Assembly: GCF_041296385.1 (NCBI RefSeq)
Contig: NW_027184084.1
Location: 496,001-560,000, forward strand
Direction of reading: 5' to 3'
DNA length: 64,000 nucleotides
Source: Aphelocoma coerulescens
Taxonomy: Eukaryota > Chordata > Aves > Passeriformes > Corvidae
Notes under the pieces: generated by a model
What the model was told of the DNA's origin: nothing
What the model saw: the letters and a program-made list of their open reading frames with translations, nothing else
The model's database searches: none
Made by a program: the position numbers and the translations under genes
In this document: positions 1-9,463 of the stretch, in pieces
Layout of the letters: each line of letters begins with the position of its first letter
How positions within the stretch are numbered: position 1 is the first letter of the stretch

Positions 1-1770
1 CTCGATTGGCTAGCTCGAGCATATCACTTACTTCCGTGCCCCTTGGAAGGGTGGCAAGGACACGTTTCGTATTTGGATTGGCTCCCTCAAATGCCAACAA
101 CTTAAACATACTCTGCTTTGCTTCCTCTGTCATGTCTGATTGGCTGGCCAGAGCTTGCCAAAGCCTGTCGATGAAATGCGAGTATCCTTCAGAATGGCCT
201 TGTCGGATGGTGGCGAAGCTGGGTTGAGGCCGGGAATCAGGTACTGTGTTGAACGCTTGGCGGGCAAGCTGTGCTGACAGATGATGCACGGGCAGCGGGT
301 ATTGAAGCTGGACTTGTAAATGTCCATATACTCCAGACCCGGTCAACATGTCTGGGTTAATACCGTATAGAGGTTCATTCTGCTGTTGCGGACAATTGGC
401 CTCCATCTGTGCTAGTCTTTTCCACTCTCGTTCCCAGTGAAGGAACTGGGAGGGTGTCAACAGAAGCCTTGCCAGGTTAGTGCTGTCTATAGGAGAGTTG
501 GTATCTGCTGTAAAAATCCAATCCAAGGCCATGCGGGGGGCCTCAGATTTTATTCCATGATCTGTTACAGACTTCTTGGCTTGTTGTAAAATTTTCCAGC
601 AATGCTGCTCATATCGTTGTTCACCATTCTGGAATATAATGGGGCATGCAATTTGCCCTGCTGCTTCCCAGTCTCCCTCCAGGATAGCATCTTTTATAAT
701 TCCAGACCACCTCTGTCCCAATCGAGAAGTAGTGGGAGTGCCCGTGACATAGGGTGGAGGTGGTGAGTTATCAAAGTCGGGAGGTGGAGCAGAGGGCTCG
801 ACTTGAGCCCATTCCTGTAGCTGCAGGGCCGTCTGGGCCACACCCTTTCGGGACTCAGTGGGACCCTGTTGTGGCTCCTGCTTCCGATTGAGCTTTTCTT
901 CCATAGAAGACAGAGCACAATCAAAGTGTGGTTTCATTTGATGCATTGCCTCTTCTACTTGATGAACCCATCTTTCCAATGCTTGTGGGTTCACGCAAGA
1001 TCCTGGGGGATGAGCAGGTACCTCATTTGTCTCCTCTGTCATTGGTATGTCATCATCTGGCAGAGGAACAGTCTATGGCTCCGGCCGAAAAACAGTCTGT
1101 GGCTCCTGCAGAGAAACAGTCTGTGGTTCGGGATGAATCTCTGCTGGCAGCAGAGGTGGAGGGGGCGGGCAAGCACGGTAGAGGCACGGTTGACAAGAAG
1201 GACTGCCCATTGCCCCGCCCATTGACTGGTCGACTGTAACTTCCGCATTTGCCTCCAGTTTACTCTGAGGCGCGGTGGCGGTAACTTCCTCTTTTGGCTC
1301 TGAATGCAAGAGCTCTTTCTCCTGCTCCTGTAGGAGCTCACTGACAGTCTCAAAGTGTTTTTCTGCTTTCTGCCCTTTTATCACGCTCGGGCTTTTAAAC
1401 AGTCCACTCAGCCCTCCGTGCTCCATAGTTCGGGCAGGAGCAACAACCTCAGTCGGTGTTGCAATCGCCTCTACTGCAGCCACGGCTACTTTCGATTCAG
1501 CTTGCATATTTTTCAAGGTATTTATAACAGTTCTCCAGGTGGGCCCTAAGTTTGTAATTTCTTTCCCTTTTCCCTGGATAGTACAGTCCCAGAGGTGATC
1601 CCCTACTTCCCTCCCCTCGGCTGCATCGTAGGGGAGAGGGGGTACCCGCAAATGTCCATGCTCCCGCGCCCATAAACGAGCTTGTCCAGATCCTTTTCCT
1701 TGACTTCCTCCCCTCGCTTAGTGAGGATACTGAAAGCAATTTTTGCGCTGCTGCAAACTCTAAATCCATG
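1..1770 (-). pseudogene. gag: ERV-J gag (matrix and capsid), broken
   Basis: Gag polyprotein remnant. The matrix part (about 1770-1500) contains an LGPTWR-like stretch that matches LGLTWR in ERV-B gag. The middle (about 1500-1070) is rich in Ala, Glu and Pro. The capsid part near 420-490 reads on the minus strand as a stretch ending in LTPSQFLHWE, matching LTPSQFLLWE in ERV-B. The frame changes several times and stops occur, so no full Gag is encoded. Nucleocapsid lies off the left edge. The family assignment rests on these shared motifs and on the Lys-type primer site. Confidence 0.75.
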
Positions 1771-1928
1771 CTAGCAGGGTATGACGGAGGGAAGGTAGTG
1801 ACCCTTTTTACCAGCCTGACCTATGTCTTTTGCCTCGTGGTCGACACCCTCCACCTGCAGTATCTCTGTTGCTCGTCGTCGTCAGCCTTCTTTCGGTGAT
1901 CAGCAAGCGTATCTTCCTCTGAGGAACA

Positions 1929-1946
1929 GTCCCTGTTCGGGCACCA
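1929..1946 (-). other. ERV-J primer-binding site, tRNA-Lys type
   Basis: The minus strand reads TGGTGCCCGAACAGGGAC, one base different from the complement of the tRNA-Lys3 3' end (TGGCGCC... in the standard site). Position just after the LTR supports it. Confidence 0.85.
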
Positions 1947-1948
1947 GA

Positions 1949-2196
1949 AATAGCCAGAGATCTGCCGGGATGAACCACGCTTCTCACAGAGAGATGATGG
2001 AACTCCGTTTATTCTATTGTTAGACCCATAGTTACACCCTAATTCCCCAAGCACGCATAAGCAAGCTCCATACTATTGGATTACAGCTACTGTTCACATG
2101 GCCTTTAATAGCAAGCAATTGGTTACAGATTAATATGCACGCGGCTAACTAACATAAGTCTTCCTCTCTCTGTGGTCAGCATCCCCCTCTCCAACA
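1949..2196 (-). repeat. ERV-J 5' LTR
   Basis: About 248 bp, starting TGTTGGAGAG on the minus strand at 2196 and ending a few bases before the primer site. A polyadenylation signal AATAAA lies near 2010 on the minus strand, which suits the R region. The 3' end of the LTR is not a clean CA, so that edge is uncertain by a few bases. Confidence 0.65.
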
Positions 2197-2315
2197 TCCT
2201 GTCGGCTTGCCACATCAGCATTGCTCTTCTCTTTTTTCCCTAGTCAAGGACAGTTCACTAATATAGCTTGGATTGTGCACGTATACATGTCCCTGTTCAC
2301 TCAGCCATTTCTCTA

Positions 2316-2469
2316 CAGTGGGATCAAGTGCACCCTCAGCAAGTTTGCTGACAACACCAGGCTCTGTGGTGCGGTTGACACACAGGAGGGAAGGGATGGC
2401 ATCCAGAGGGACCTGGACAGGCTCGAGAGGTGGGCCCGTGTGAACCTTGTGAAGTTCAACAAGGCCAAG
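2316..2469 (+). repeat. CR1 LINE fragment, upstream piece (ORF2)
   Basis: Translation gives a CR1 reverse-transcriptase C-terminal stretch with FADNTRLCG and [14 protein letters not shown] segments and ending in FNKAK. It stops abruptly at 2469 in the six bases GCCAAG. The same six bases start the second CR1 piece at 17635, whose coding sense continues exactly where this one stops. The two pieces are therefore one CR1 copy separated by a later insertion. Positions 2197-2315, between ERV-J and this piece, show nothing I recognise. Confidence 0.85.
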
Positions 2470-2911
2470 TATCGCTATCTCGAGCTCTGCAGCTTCTGTG
2501 CCGGAGCACAAGATGTAGCGATCTCTAAAAAGCGTCTCCAAAGCGAAGCCGCTCAGCAGGATCAGCTACATACTCTCACACATGCATGCACACACAAACG
2601 CACAGATAGCTTCAGTAATATGGCTCAACAGCAAAGAGGCAGGAAGGGTCTTTGCAGAGATTTCCACAGGAGCAGTTTATTGCTTACACACTGTGAAGGA
2701 TTCTAGAGGCAAAGACAGAGAACAATGCAGGGTCTAGGTTTAAGTACGGGAGTGGGGCTGAGGGCACAGGGGTGGTACAAAGGCGGGAGTAGAGGATGGG
2801 GACCAATGGGGAAGCTCTGGGGGAGTGGTGAGGGGCAAAGGCCAATGGGGAGAACAGGGAGGGGAAAACCTTCTAAGGTATGAAGCAAATAAGGTAGCAA
2901 TAGGGTGGAGC
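2470..2911 (-). repeat. Solo LTR K, left piece
   Basis: Left part of a solo LTR in minus orientation. It is flanked by a 6-bp duplication GCCAAG (2464-2469 and 17635-17640). On the minus strand an AATAAA signal lies near 2675 and ATTGG boxes near 2800-2850, as expected for LTR promoter and poly(A) regions. It is cut at 2911 by ERV-A; the rest is at 17458-17634. Total original length is about 615 bp. The LTR starts TGTGGAGG at its right end. Confidence 0.75.
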
Positions 2912-3508
2912 TGAATCAGGGGGATGGGGAAGCAGAGGTTAAATTATTTGCTAAGAAGTTGTTTGTTAGAAGCAATGCGTACAGCTTGCTTAACACTTAT
3001 TGTGCCTACCAAAGCAGGATGAGAAGATATAAGACTATTGATAAAGGGAAGGAATCTTGACCAAAGATCCTGTTTTCAACCTAAAACTAACTCAAACCAG
3101 TCTTGAAGTTTGGACTTGGGCCAGGGACATAAAAAGCATGTGCAGGGAAGCAAGGTGAAAAGTTCAGGATGAGGAAGACCCTTTACTTCATCTGAAGAAG
3201 ACTCTTATTTCATCCCAGAGACCCTTGCCCATGACCACCAGATGACACTGCGCAAGTACAACGTGGATGTAAATGACTTTTGGGCTCATTGTAATACGAG
3301 GCGAGGCTAGGCGGGGCTAGGTAATGAATATGTATAGGCGTATTGGGAAACTTAATGAATATGGAACTTGTAACCCGATATATACCAAGCTGAATGCAGC
3401 TGTGGGCACGCATGACTTTGGAGGAACTATCTCCCATGCGTCCCAGCCCTGGAATAAACATACCTACTTTACTACTTATTCCAGTAGTGGAGTCTTTTCT
3501 GCATATCA
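2912..3508 (+). repeat. ERV-A 5' LTR
   Basis: 597 bp, TGAATCAGGG ... GCATATCA. It is identical in length to the 3' LTR at 16861-17457. A poly(A) signal AATAAA lies near 3453. A related solo LTR is at 45790-46321. Confidence 0.92.
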
Positions 3509-3511
3509 TTT

Positions 3512-3528
3512 TGGTGAGCAGCCAGGAG
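3512..3528 (+). other. ERV-A primer-binding site, tRNA-Arg-like
   Basis: TGGTGAGCAGCCAGGAG follows the LTR by three bases. It equals the expected tRNA-Arg(ACG) site except for one substitution and one missing C. The tRNA match is from memory of the tRNA 3' end. Confidence 0.6.
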
Positions 3529-3977
3529 AAACTCTGTCCGACCGCAGGATCAGTTGAGGAGCGGACATCCTAGGCGCGCCCCGGGGCTTTCCTGGAGGAA
3601 CTCCGCCCCTCGGCTCGCTCACTGCGGGGGCAGACAACAACCTGCTTGGACTGCGGATAAAACGGTATGTTCTGGATTTAGGGTGCCTGTAAGTCGTACG
3701 CGTAGCCAGGGCTGCTGGTAAGACACGAGGAGATGTCCCACGCACAGCGTAGTCCCTGTGTGGGTAAAGGTGAGGCTTGCAAGCAGCCGGCTATGGGAGC
3801 CAGGAAGGGCAGCCAGCTACGGGAGCCGGCGACGGGGGGGTCACCGACCGATAGAGCGGCTGCTAGTAATCCTGAGAGCAGATTGGGTGATTCCGGGGGG
3901 TTTTCCGCCAGAACTTGTTGATGACTGTATTGGGGAAATTATAAGCAGGACCCTGAAGTTATTACAAGTGAGCGTTA

Positions 3978-4183
3978 TGAATATTTTGGCTACTAGTGGC
4001 TGGTTTGAGTGTTGTTGTGTTGCTTATATGTCTGTGTGGGTATTGGTTGTTATTGGATTGCTTTTATGTGTATGTGGCTGTATATTAGCTCGCCTATTTG
4101 TTTGTAAATCGGAGAAGTGTATGTTGCCATGTGTTGAGTACATTGTATTGAAGCATTTGTTTGGGGGGATGCTTGATTATTGA
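3978..4183 (+). CDS. Small membrane-protein-like frame in ERV-A leader
   Basis: A 68-codon frame starting with ATG at 3978, open upstream to 3758 without another ATG. It has one strongly hydrophobic segment (about residues 19-42, with VLVVIGLLL) flanked by many Cys residues, then a short basic and Cys-containing tail. A splice-donor-like GGTAAAG and AGGTGAGG lie near 3764-3775. It could be a small accessory membrane protein, a decayed piece of an envelope tail, or chance. I cannot name a family. The next accessory frame overlaps its last codons. Confidence 0.3.
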
Positions 4184-4736
4184 TTTTGGTGCCAATAGAA
4201 TTAGAATTGTGGCTAGGCGAGAGGTTAGAAGAACCCCTCCCCCTCAGTGGTTTGGTCTTGATTCTTGGAAATTTGTAAATCTGATAGGACATTGGATAGA
4301 GAGAAGAGGCGAACGAGTTCCTTTAGAGGGAATATACAGAACCTCTGCAGGAAGATTAGTGGCTTTAGATTGGGAACAACCAGCGGCAGAGGATTTAGGT
4401 TTTGAAAGAATACATGGAATAGCTTGTTTTTGTGGATGCATTAGAACTTTTCATTCAGCGAGAGGGTGGCATGTTGCATGGGTATCAAGACAGTGTAAAA
4501 TTTGTAAGAAGAGGTGGTACTGCTCTTCTGCCAGGCGGCAGAGCCTATGCTCTCAGTGTTATCAGAGACACTCTAGAGAAGTTGATTTTGAGCCTGAGAT
4601 TTTAAAGTTTGTGTGCAGGAAGTCGCATTTGGTACCTGAGGTTTGGGAGGTTCGGGAAGAAAACTGGGAAAGAACCGTGAGAGGGTGTGAAGAAAGGTTT
4701 GGGTGGAAGCGAGATAAAACTAGGAGAAGGAGATAG
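4161..4736 (+). CDS. ERV-A accessory frame 1, zinc-ribbon-like
   Basis: Open frame of about 190 codons between the LTR and gag, with no Met codon, so it must be reached by splicing, a non-AUG start or readthrough. About residues 83-160 contain a Cys-rich block: CFCGC, then CKICKKRWYC, then CSQC, spaced as C-x2-C-x4-WYC-x9-C-x2-C, followed by a C-x3-H pair and LVPE. The C-terminus is Arg/Lys rich. The same pattern appears in the next frame, so the two are paralogues from a tandem duplication. A metal-binding nucleic-acid or protein-interaction role is possible but is inference; I recognise no named family. The position upstream of gag recalls leader genes such as orf-C of piscine epsilonretroviruses, without visible similarity. 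Confidence 0.65.
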   Translation: MGGCLIIDFGANRIRIVARREVRRTPPPQWFGLDSWKFVNLIGHWIERRGERVPLEGIYRTSAGRLVALDWEQPAAEDLGFERIHGIACFCGCIRTFHSARGWHVAWVSRQCKICKKRWYCSSARRQSLCSQCYQRHSREVDFEPEILKFVCRKSHLVPEVWEVREENWERTVRGCEERFGWKRDKTRRRR

Positions 4737-4744
4737 AAACAACA

Positions 4745-5237
4745 GTGACTAAGCAGGGAGGAAGGTCGTTACCCTCCTCTATCCCTCAACAGTTATATAG
4801 TAGGAGTATAGCCCCCACCTCTTTCCGTTCATTTGTCCTATCTACACAAGTGATAGAAGGAATTCCTTCCTTTGTGTGTGGGTATAAGAAGACTCCAGCC
4901 CCACACCGGCTGTGGGTTTTAGCTCAGTGTGGATTTTGTGGAAGTTGGAGGTACTGCGATTCTATTTATTTAGCAGACAGAGATCCGTGCCCAGAGTGCT
5001 GGGAAAGCAAGGACCATTTTGTTTTAAAACTTTTGTGTGGCAAAGAGCATCACGTTCCTGAAAATAGTAGTGTGCTAGAAAAGGATTGGGAGAAAGTAGT
5101 AAAGGCTTTTGAAGAAGATTTTAAGTGGCAGCAAAGCAGGCTTGGCAGAAAGCATAGGAGAATTTATAGAGTGGCTTATACACTATACGGGTGACCTAGA
5201 GTGGGTGGCACAGTATTTGAGTGAACTTGAACTCTGA
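4745..5237 (+). CDS. ERV-A accessory frame 2, zinc-ribbon-like paralogue
   Basis: Second accessory frame, again without any Met codon. It shares with frame 1 the ordered pattern GI-x2-F-CG, R-W, QC-x2-C, RYC-x-S, C-x2-C, then LxC-x-K-x-H-x-VPE, and a Trp-Glu-rich C-terminal helix (EKDWEKVV here, EENWERTV there). The open frame stops at 5194. A different frame is open from about 5130 to 5237 with an ordinary helical, acidic composition, which suggests one indel near 5130-5150. That second stop lies five bases before the gag ATG at 5243. Function unknown; zinc binding is inferred from Cys/His spacing. Confidence 0.6.
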
Positions 5238-5242
5238 ATAGG

Positions 5243-6751
5243 ATGGGAACCAGACAGAGTAAAGAAATCTCTAGAGCGAGCCCGCTTGGCTGTGTTTTGG
5301 CACATTGGAAAGAGATAGTAGGAGCTGGAGGCACAGAAAATAAAAGAACTCTTGTAAAATATTTCACCCAATGGTGGCCACTGTATAAATTAGAAGATGG
5401 AGCAAAATGGCCACCTAATGGAACTTTAGATTATAATACCTTGCTACAGTTAATGCTGTTTCTGAGACGGGAAGGCAAATGGGAAGAAGTTTCCTATGCT
5501 GACACATTTTTCTCTCTCTGAAATCACCCTGAATGTCAGAGAGATTGTGGAATTAAACCCCCCAGTGATCCTATGGTGTTAGCTCTGGAAAAAGAAAATA
5601 AAAAAGGCCGAGGAAGAATTAAGCGGTGTTGTTCATCGTGCAGTATAGGCCAGAAATGCATAAAGTCAGACAAAGTCTATCAGACAGCAGCTCAGGGACA
5701 AGACGATGACAAACTAACTGATTTGCTTAAGCCTCCCCTTAGGAGATGGGAAGAGGATGCAGACTTGGAAGGAACACCAACGCCAACCCCCTCTCCCCCA
5801 GGCAGTCCTGTTTTGTCCCGAACCAGGAAGCAGGTACTGATGATGCCCCTGCGAGAGGCAGTGGCACCTGATAGGAATACAATGTTGATTAGAGTACTTT
5901 TCTCCACTGCTGACCTAGATGCATGGTATAATATTGCCAAAAATTACCGAAGTGATCCAGCAGGTACAGCTGAACGCTTGCAACGCATAATAAAACAGCA
6001 TAATCCAGATTGGGCTGATATACAATTACTATTGGGTGGACTAACAGACATGGAGAAACAGTTAGTTTTGAAAACAGCAAGAGATTTGGCAGAGGATTAT
6101 TACAAAATGCAACAATTAGATGTAAAAGATTACTTCCCACTCTGGGAACCACACTGGAGTCCAAATAGAACAGCCAAATTAGAGAAATTAAAAGGTTATC
6201 AAGAATGGATAGAAAAAGGGGTGGAAAGGGCTATTCCCAAGACCCTAAATTGGTCAGCTTTGTATGCAGTGAAACAGGGTCCTTCCGAGTCACCATCCGA
6301 ATTCCTGGATCGTCTGAGGGACGCAATGCGCCGCAATACATTGCTGGATACTGAGACCTAGGTAGGGGTACAACAGCTGGTATCTTTGTTTCTAGGACAA
6401 TCCACAGGAGATATCAGGCGTAAATTGCAAAAACTTCAGGGGCCAGAGGGGAGGAACCTGGAAACTCTATTAGATGCAGCTTGGAGGGTATTCAGTAATC
6501 GAGAAGAAAGTTACAAGCAAGGGATGAAGAAATTAGTAGCAGTAGTAAGGGAAGGAAATAGGGAAAAACCTTGACAGGGACCCCCCAGACAAGGACCTCC
6601 CAGACAAGGCCCACCCCGGCTAGGTAGAGACCAATGCGCGATTTGTGGAAGGTCTGGCCATTGGAAAAATGAGTGCCCAGAAAGAAGACAAGAAGACCGC
6701 CAGAACAGAGGAAACCGAGGAAGGGGGAGGGTGGTTGCACATGTGAAAGAA
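5243..6751 (+). pseudogene. gag: ERV-A gag, three in-frame stops
   Basis: Gag polyprotein (matrix, proline-rich p12-like part, capsid, nucleocapsid), structural protein of the particle. It starts MGTRQSKE with Gly2 for myristoylation. The capsid carries a QNPDWAD-like stretch (HNPDWAD, about 5998-6020) and KLEKLKGYQEW (about 6175-6215), both typical of gammaretroviral capsids. One nucleocapsid zinc knuckle C-x2-C-x4-H-x4-C reads CAICGRSGHWKNEC (about 6632-6675). The whole gene stays in one frame but has stops at 5519, 6359 and 6572, plus another before the protease. It cannot make full-length Gag without suppression. Confidence 0.85.
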
Positions 6752-6779
6752 GATTGAAGAGGACTGGGGGATTCCACCC

Positions 6780-7168
6780 TAGCAGATCCACTGGTTATAA
6801 TGAAGCTAGGGGACAAGGAAAAAGAAATAGAATTTTTGGTTGGTATGGGGGCAGCATATTCAGTTTTAAATAAAGCTTTAATGCCTGTGGGGGATGACTA
6901 TATTATGGTACATGGAGCAACTGGCCAATCTGAAAAAGCTTATTTTTGTAAGCCATTGAAATATAAAATCGGGAAACAATGGGGTATTCACAAGTTTCTA
7001 TATTTACCCTATTCTCCAAAAGCACTCTTGGGAAGAGATTTATTAGAACAATTACAAGCAACCATTATTTTTAGGAATGGGGAAGTTATTCTGGAGGTAA
7101 ATGACCAACAGTACGTAGAAATACTGAGCCTAATATTAACAACCAAAAGGCCCTGCAGAGGAAATTAG
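6780..7168 (+). pseudogene. pro: ERV-A protease, active site altered
   Basis: Retroviral aspartic protease region, in the same frame as gag, as in gammaretroviruses. The flap and C-terminal signature LGRDLLE is present (about 7024-7050). The active site, normally D-T-G-A, reads G-M-G-A (about 6842-6853), so both the catalytic Asp and the Thr are lost. It ends at a stop near 7166 and the frame changes before reverse transcriptase. Confidence 0.8.
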
Positions 7169-7187
7169 GGAAGAGATAATGAGCTAA

Positions 7188-8802
7188 GTGTTCCCAGGAG
7201 TCTGGGCCACAGATGTACCTGGGAGAGCTAAAAATGCAACCCCAATACAGATCAAACTCAAAGAGGGAAAACAACCAGTTAGAATTAAACAATACCCGCT
7301 CAAAAGGGAAGAAAGAGAAGGAATTAGTCCAATAATTGAAAAATTCTTACAGTTAGGACTGTTAAAAGAGTGCCAGTCTGATTTTAACACTCCTATCCTG
7401 CCTGTCAGTAAACCTGATGGATCGTACTGGGTGGTACAGGATTTACAGGTTGTTAACAAGATAACTGAAGATCTCTATCCTGTGGTAGCGAATCCTTACA
7501 CTCTATTAACATGCTTAACACCAGAGCTAACTTGGTTTACCATTTTAGATCTAAAGGATGCCTTCTTTTGCCTCCCTCTCCATGAAGTCAGCCAGAAAAT
7601 TTTTGCATTTGAATGGGAAAGCCCGAAGAGTGGGCACAAAACCCAGCTCACATGGACGGTGTTGCCTCAAGGATTTAAGAACAGACCCACCCTGTTTGGA
7701 GAACAACTTGCAAAAGATGTAGAGTCCTGGGAAGCCCCACCAGGAGAAGGGAAGCTATTGCAGTACATGGATGACCTTTTAATAGCTACCCGGACAGAGG
7801 AAGCTTGCGTAGCTTGGATGGTAAGCCTCAAACTTTCTGGGGCTCCAAGGGTACAGGGTATCTAAGAAAAAGGCTCAGGTAGTGAAACAGAAAGTGATCT
7901 ACCTGGGCTATGAAGTCAGTGCCGGGCAACGAACTTTGGGGAAAGATCACAAAGAAGTGATATGACAAACCCTAAAACCCCAGACAGTGAAGGAGTTACG
8001 GACTTTTCTGGGGATGACAGGATGGTGCAGATTGTGGATTTATAATTACAGGCTGCTCGTGAAACCACTATACGAGCTCATTACAAAGGAAAGCAGAGAT
8101 CTCCAGTGGACAAAGGAGGCCACGCAGGCCTTCAATCAGCTAAAGAATGCTCTCATGTCAGCTCCAGCTCTAAGACTTCCTGATGTGAGTAAACCATTCT
8201 TTCTATTTTCCCATGAGAAACAAGGGATTACCTTGGGAATACTAGCACAGGACCTGGGCCCATACCAATGAGCAGTTGCTTATTTCTCCAAGCATCCTCA
8301 TGCAGCAGCCAAAGGATGGTCTGGGTGCCTCAGAGCCGTTGCAGCAGTCGTGCTAAACATCCAAGAAGCACGCAAATTCACCTTGGGTCAGAAAATGACT
8401 GTGCTGGTGTCCCACAGTGTGTCTGCAGTGCTGGAAGTGAAAGGCGAGCACTGGCTCTCCCCACAAAGGTTCCTGAAATATCAAGCCATCATGGTGGAAC
8501 AAGATGATGTAGAAATAGTGGTAACTAACATTGTCAACCCAGCTTCCTTTCTCAGTGGAAATCAAGGGGAACTGGTGCACCATGAGTGCCTGGAGACTAT
8601 CGAAGCCACCTACTCCAGCCACCTGGATATGAAGGATACTCCTTTAGATGATGCAGAAACCTGGTTTACCAATGGGAGCAGTTATGTCATCAGTGGAAAG
8701 CGGCATGCTGGGTATGCAGTTTCCACCTGCTGGGAGGTGATAGAATCCGGACCCCTGCCAACAAACACCTCTGCGCAAAAGTCTGAAATAATCGCCCTAA
8801 CC
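7188..8802 (+). pseudogene. pol: ERV-A reverse transcriptase and start of RNase H
   Basis: First part of pol, with RT and the beginning of RNase H. RT motifs: LPQGFKN (about 7665) and the polymerase motif YMDD (about 7762-7773). The frame shifts between the protease and 7188 and again near 7850-7980; a stop lies at 8269. The connection domain (7987-8600) carries LGMTGWCRLW. RNase H begins WFTNGSS near 8663, where the family has WxTDGSS: the first catalytic Asp is Asn here. The gene is cut at 8802 by ERV-B exactly after an EIIALT stretch and resumes at 12564. Confidence 0.88.
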
Positions 8803-9123
8803 TGTAGAGGAATTCCTTGTGGAATGGAGGCATAAGATACCCCAGGAGAGCTTGGGCATCCCAGGGCTGTTGCAGAAGTACCCCTGACAGGGCCTGAGGC
8901 TGAAGATAGGCTTGCAAGGCACCTGCTAGCCGGCAGCCTTGAACAGCCTTGGTCAGCTCCCCCACTGCTTAGAGGCTTTCTCATGGGAAAGGGGTGTGAA
9001 ATTTGAAAAAGTATAACTTGGTGAAGGTAAAAAATAAAACTGGAGTACAATGCTCAAATCGTATCGGTGTTCGTGTCGTGTCTCAGGCTGGCTCTCCCCG
9101 CCCCGGGACCCCCCCCTGCTAAA
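8803..9123 (+). repeat. ERV-B 5' LTR
   Basis: 321 bp, TGTAGAGGAATTCC to GCTAAA. Its AATAAA is at about 9034. It lacks about 17 bases (around GAAAAGGTATACACTG) that the 3' LTR has. Confidence 0.9.
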
Positions 9124-9125
9124 TG

Positions 9126-9143
9126 TGGCGCCCGAATGGCAGG
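9126..9143 (+). other. ERV-B primer-binding site, Lys-like
   Basis: TGGCGCCCGAATGGCAGG follows the LTR by two bases. The first eleven bases match the tRNA-Lys3 site and the rest has changed. Confidence 0.65.
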
Positions 9144-9240
9144 GACCCAAGTGAGTTTTGCTACATGCAGGTTCGCTTAAATGCGGTAAGACTCCGAATT
9201 TCATCGTATCTGTGCAGCGGAGCCAGGGGAACCAGAATGG

Positions 9241-9355
9241 GTGGCCCCAAAGCCGAGTAAAGCCAGGGGTCAGGTCTCGAAGCAGAATAGAAGCCCAGAG
9301 GATAAGCCCCAAAGCCGAGTAAAGCCGGGGGCTAAACCTCAAAGCCGAGTGGCCG
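9241..9355 (+). repeat. Imperfect direct repeats in ERV-B leader
   Basis: The unit CCCAAAGCCGAGTAAAGCC occurs near 9246 and 9307, with a third diverged copy (CTCAAAGCCGAGTGG) near 9337. This lies between the primer site and gag, where packaging signals usually are; a role is not shown. Confidence 0.5.
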
Positions 9356-9463
9356 GAGACTGTATTTTTGCGTGGCTAAGTGAGTACCCCCAGCAAAGCA
9401 GCTGTGGATTACGAGGCGGGGACTTGACTCCTAGCTAGTATCCTCTCTAAGAGAGGTGAGATC

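Larger units (their letters stand above)
1..2196 (-). mobile_element. ERV-J: partial betaretrovirus-like provirus, 5' end
   Basis: A minus-strand provirus that enters from the left window edge. Seen in order on the minus strand: 5' LTR (2196-1949), a primer site of tRNA-Lys type (1946-1929), and gag running to position 1. Pol, env and the 3' LTR would lie outside the window. Its gag resembles that of ERV-B, so I place both in one ERVK/betaretrovirus-like group. The target duplication cannot be checked with only one end present. Confidence 0.85.

Noticed and set aside
15..227. Plus-strand frame at the left edge
   Set aside because: It is antisense to ERV-J gag.
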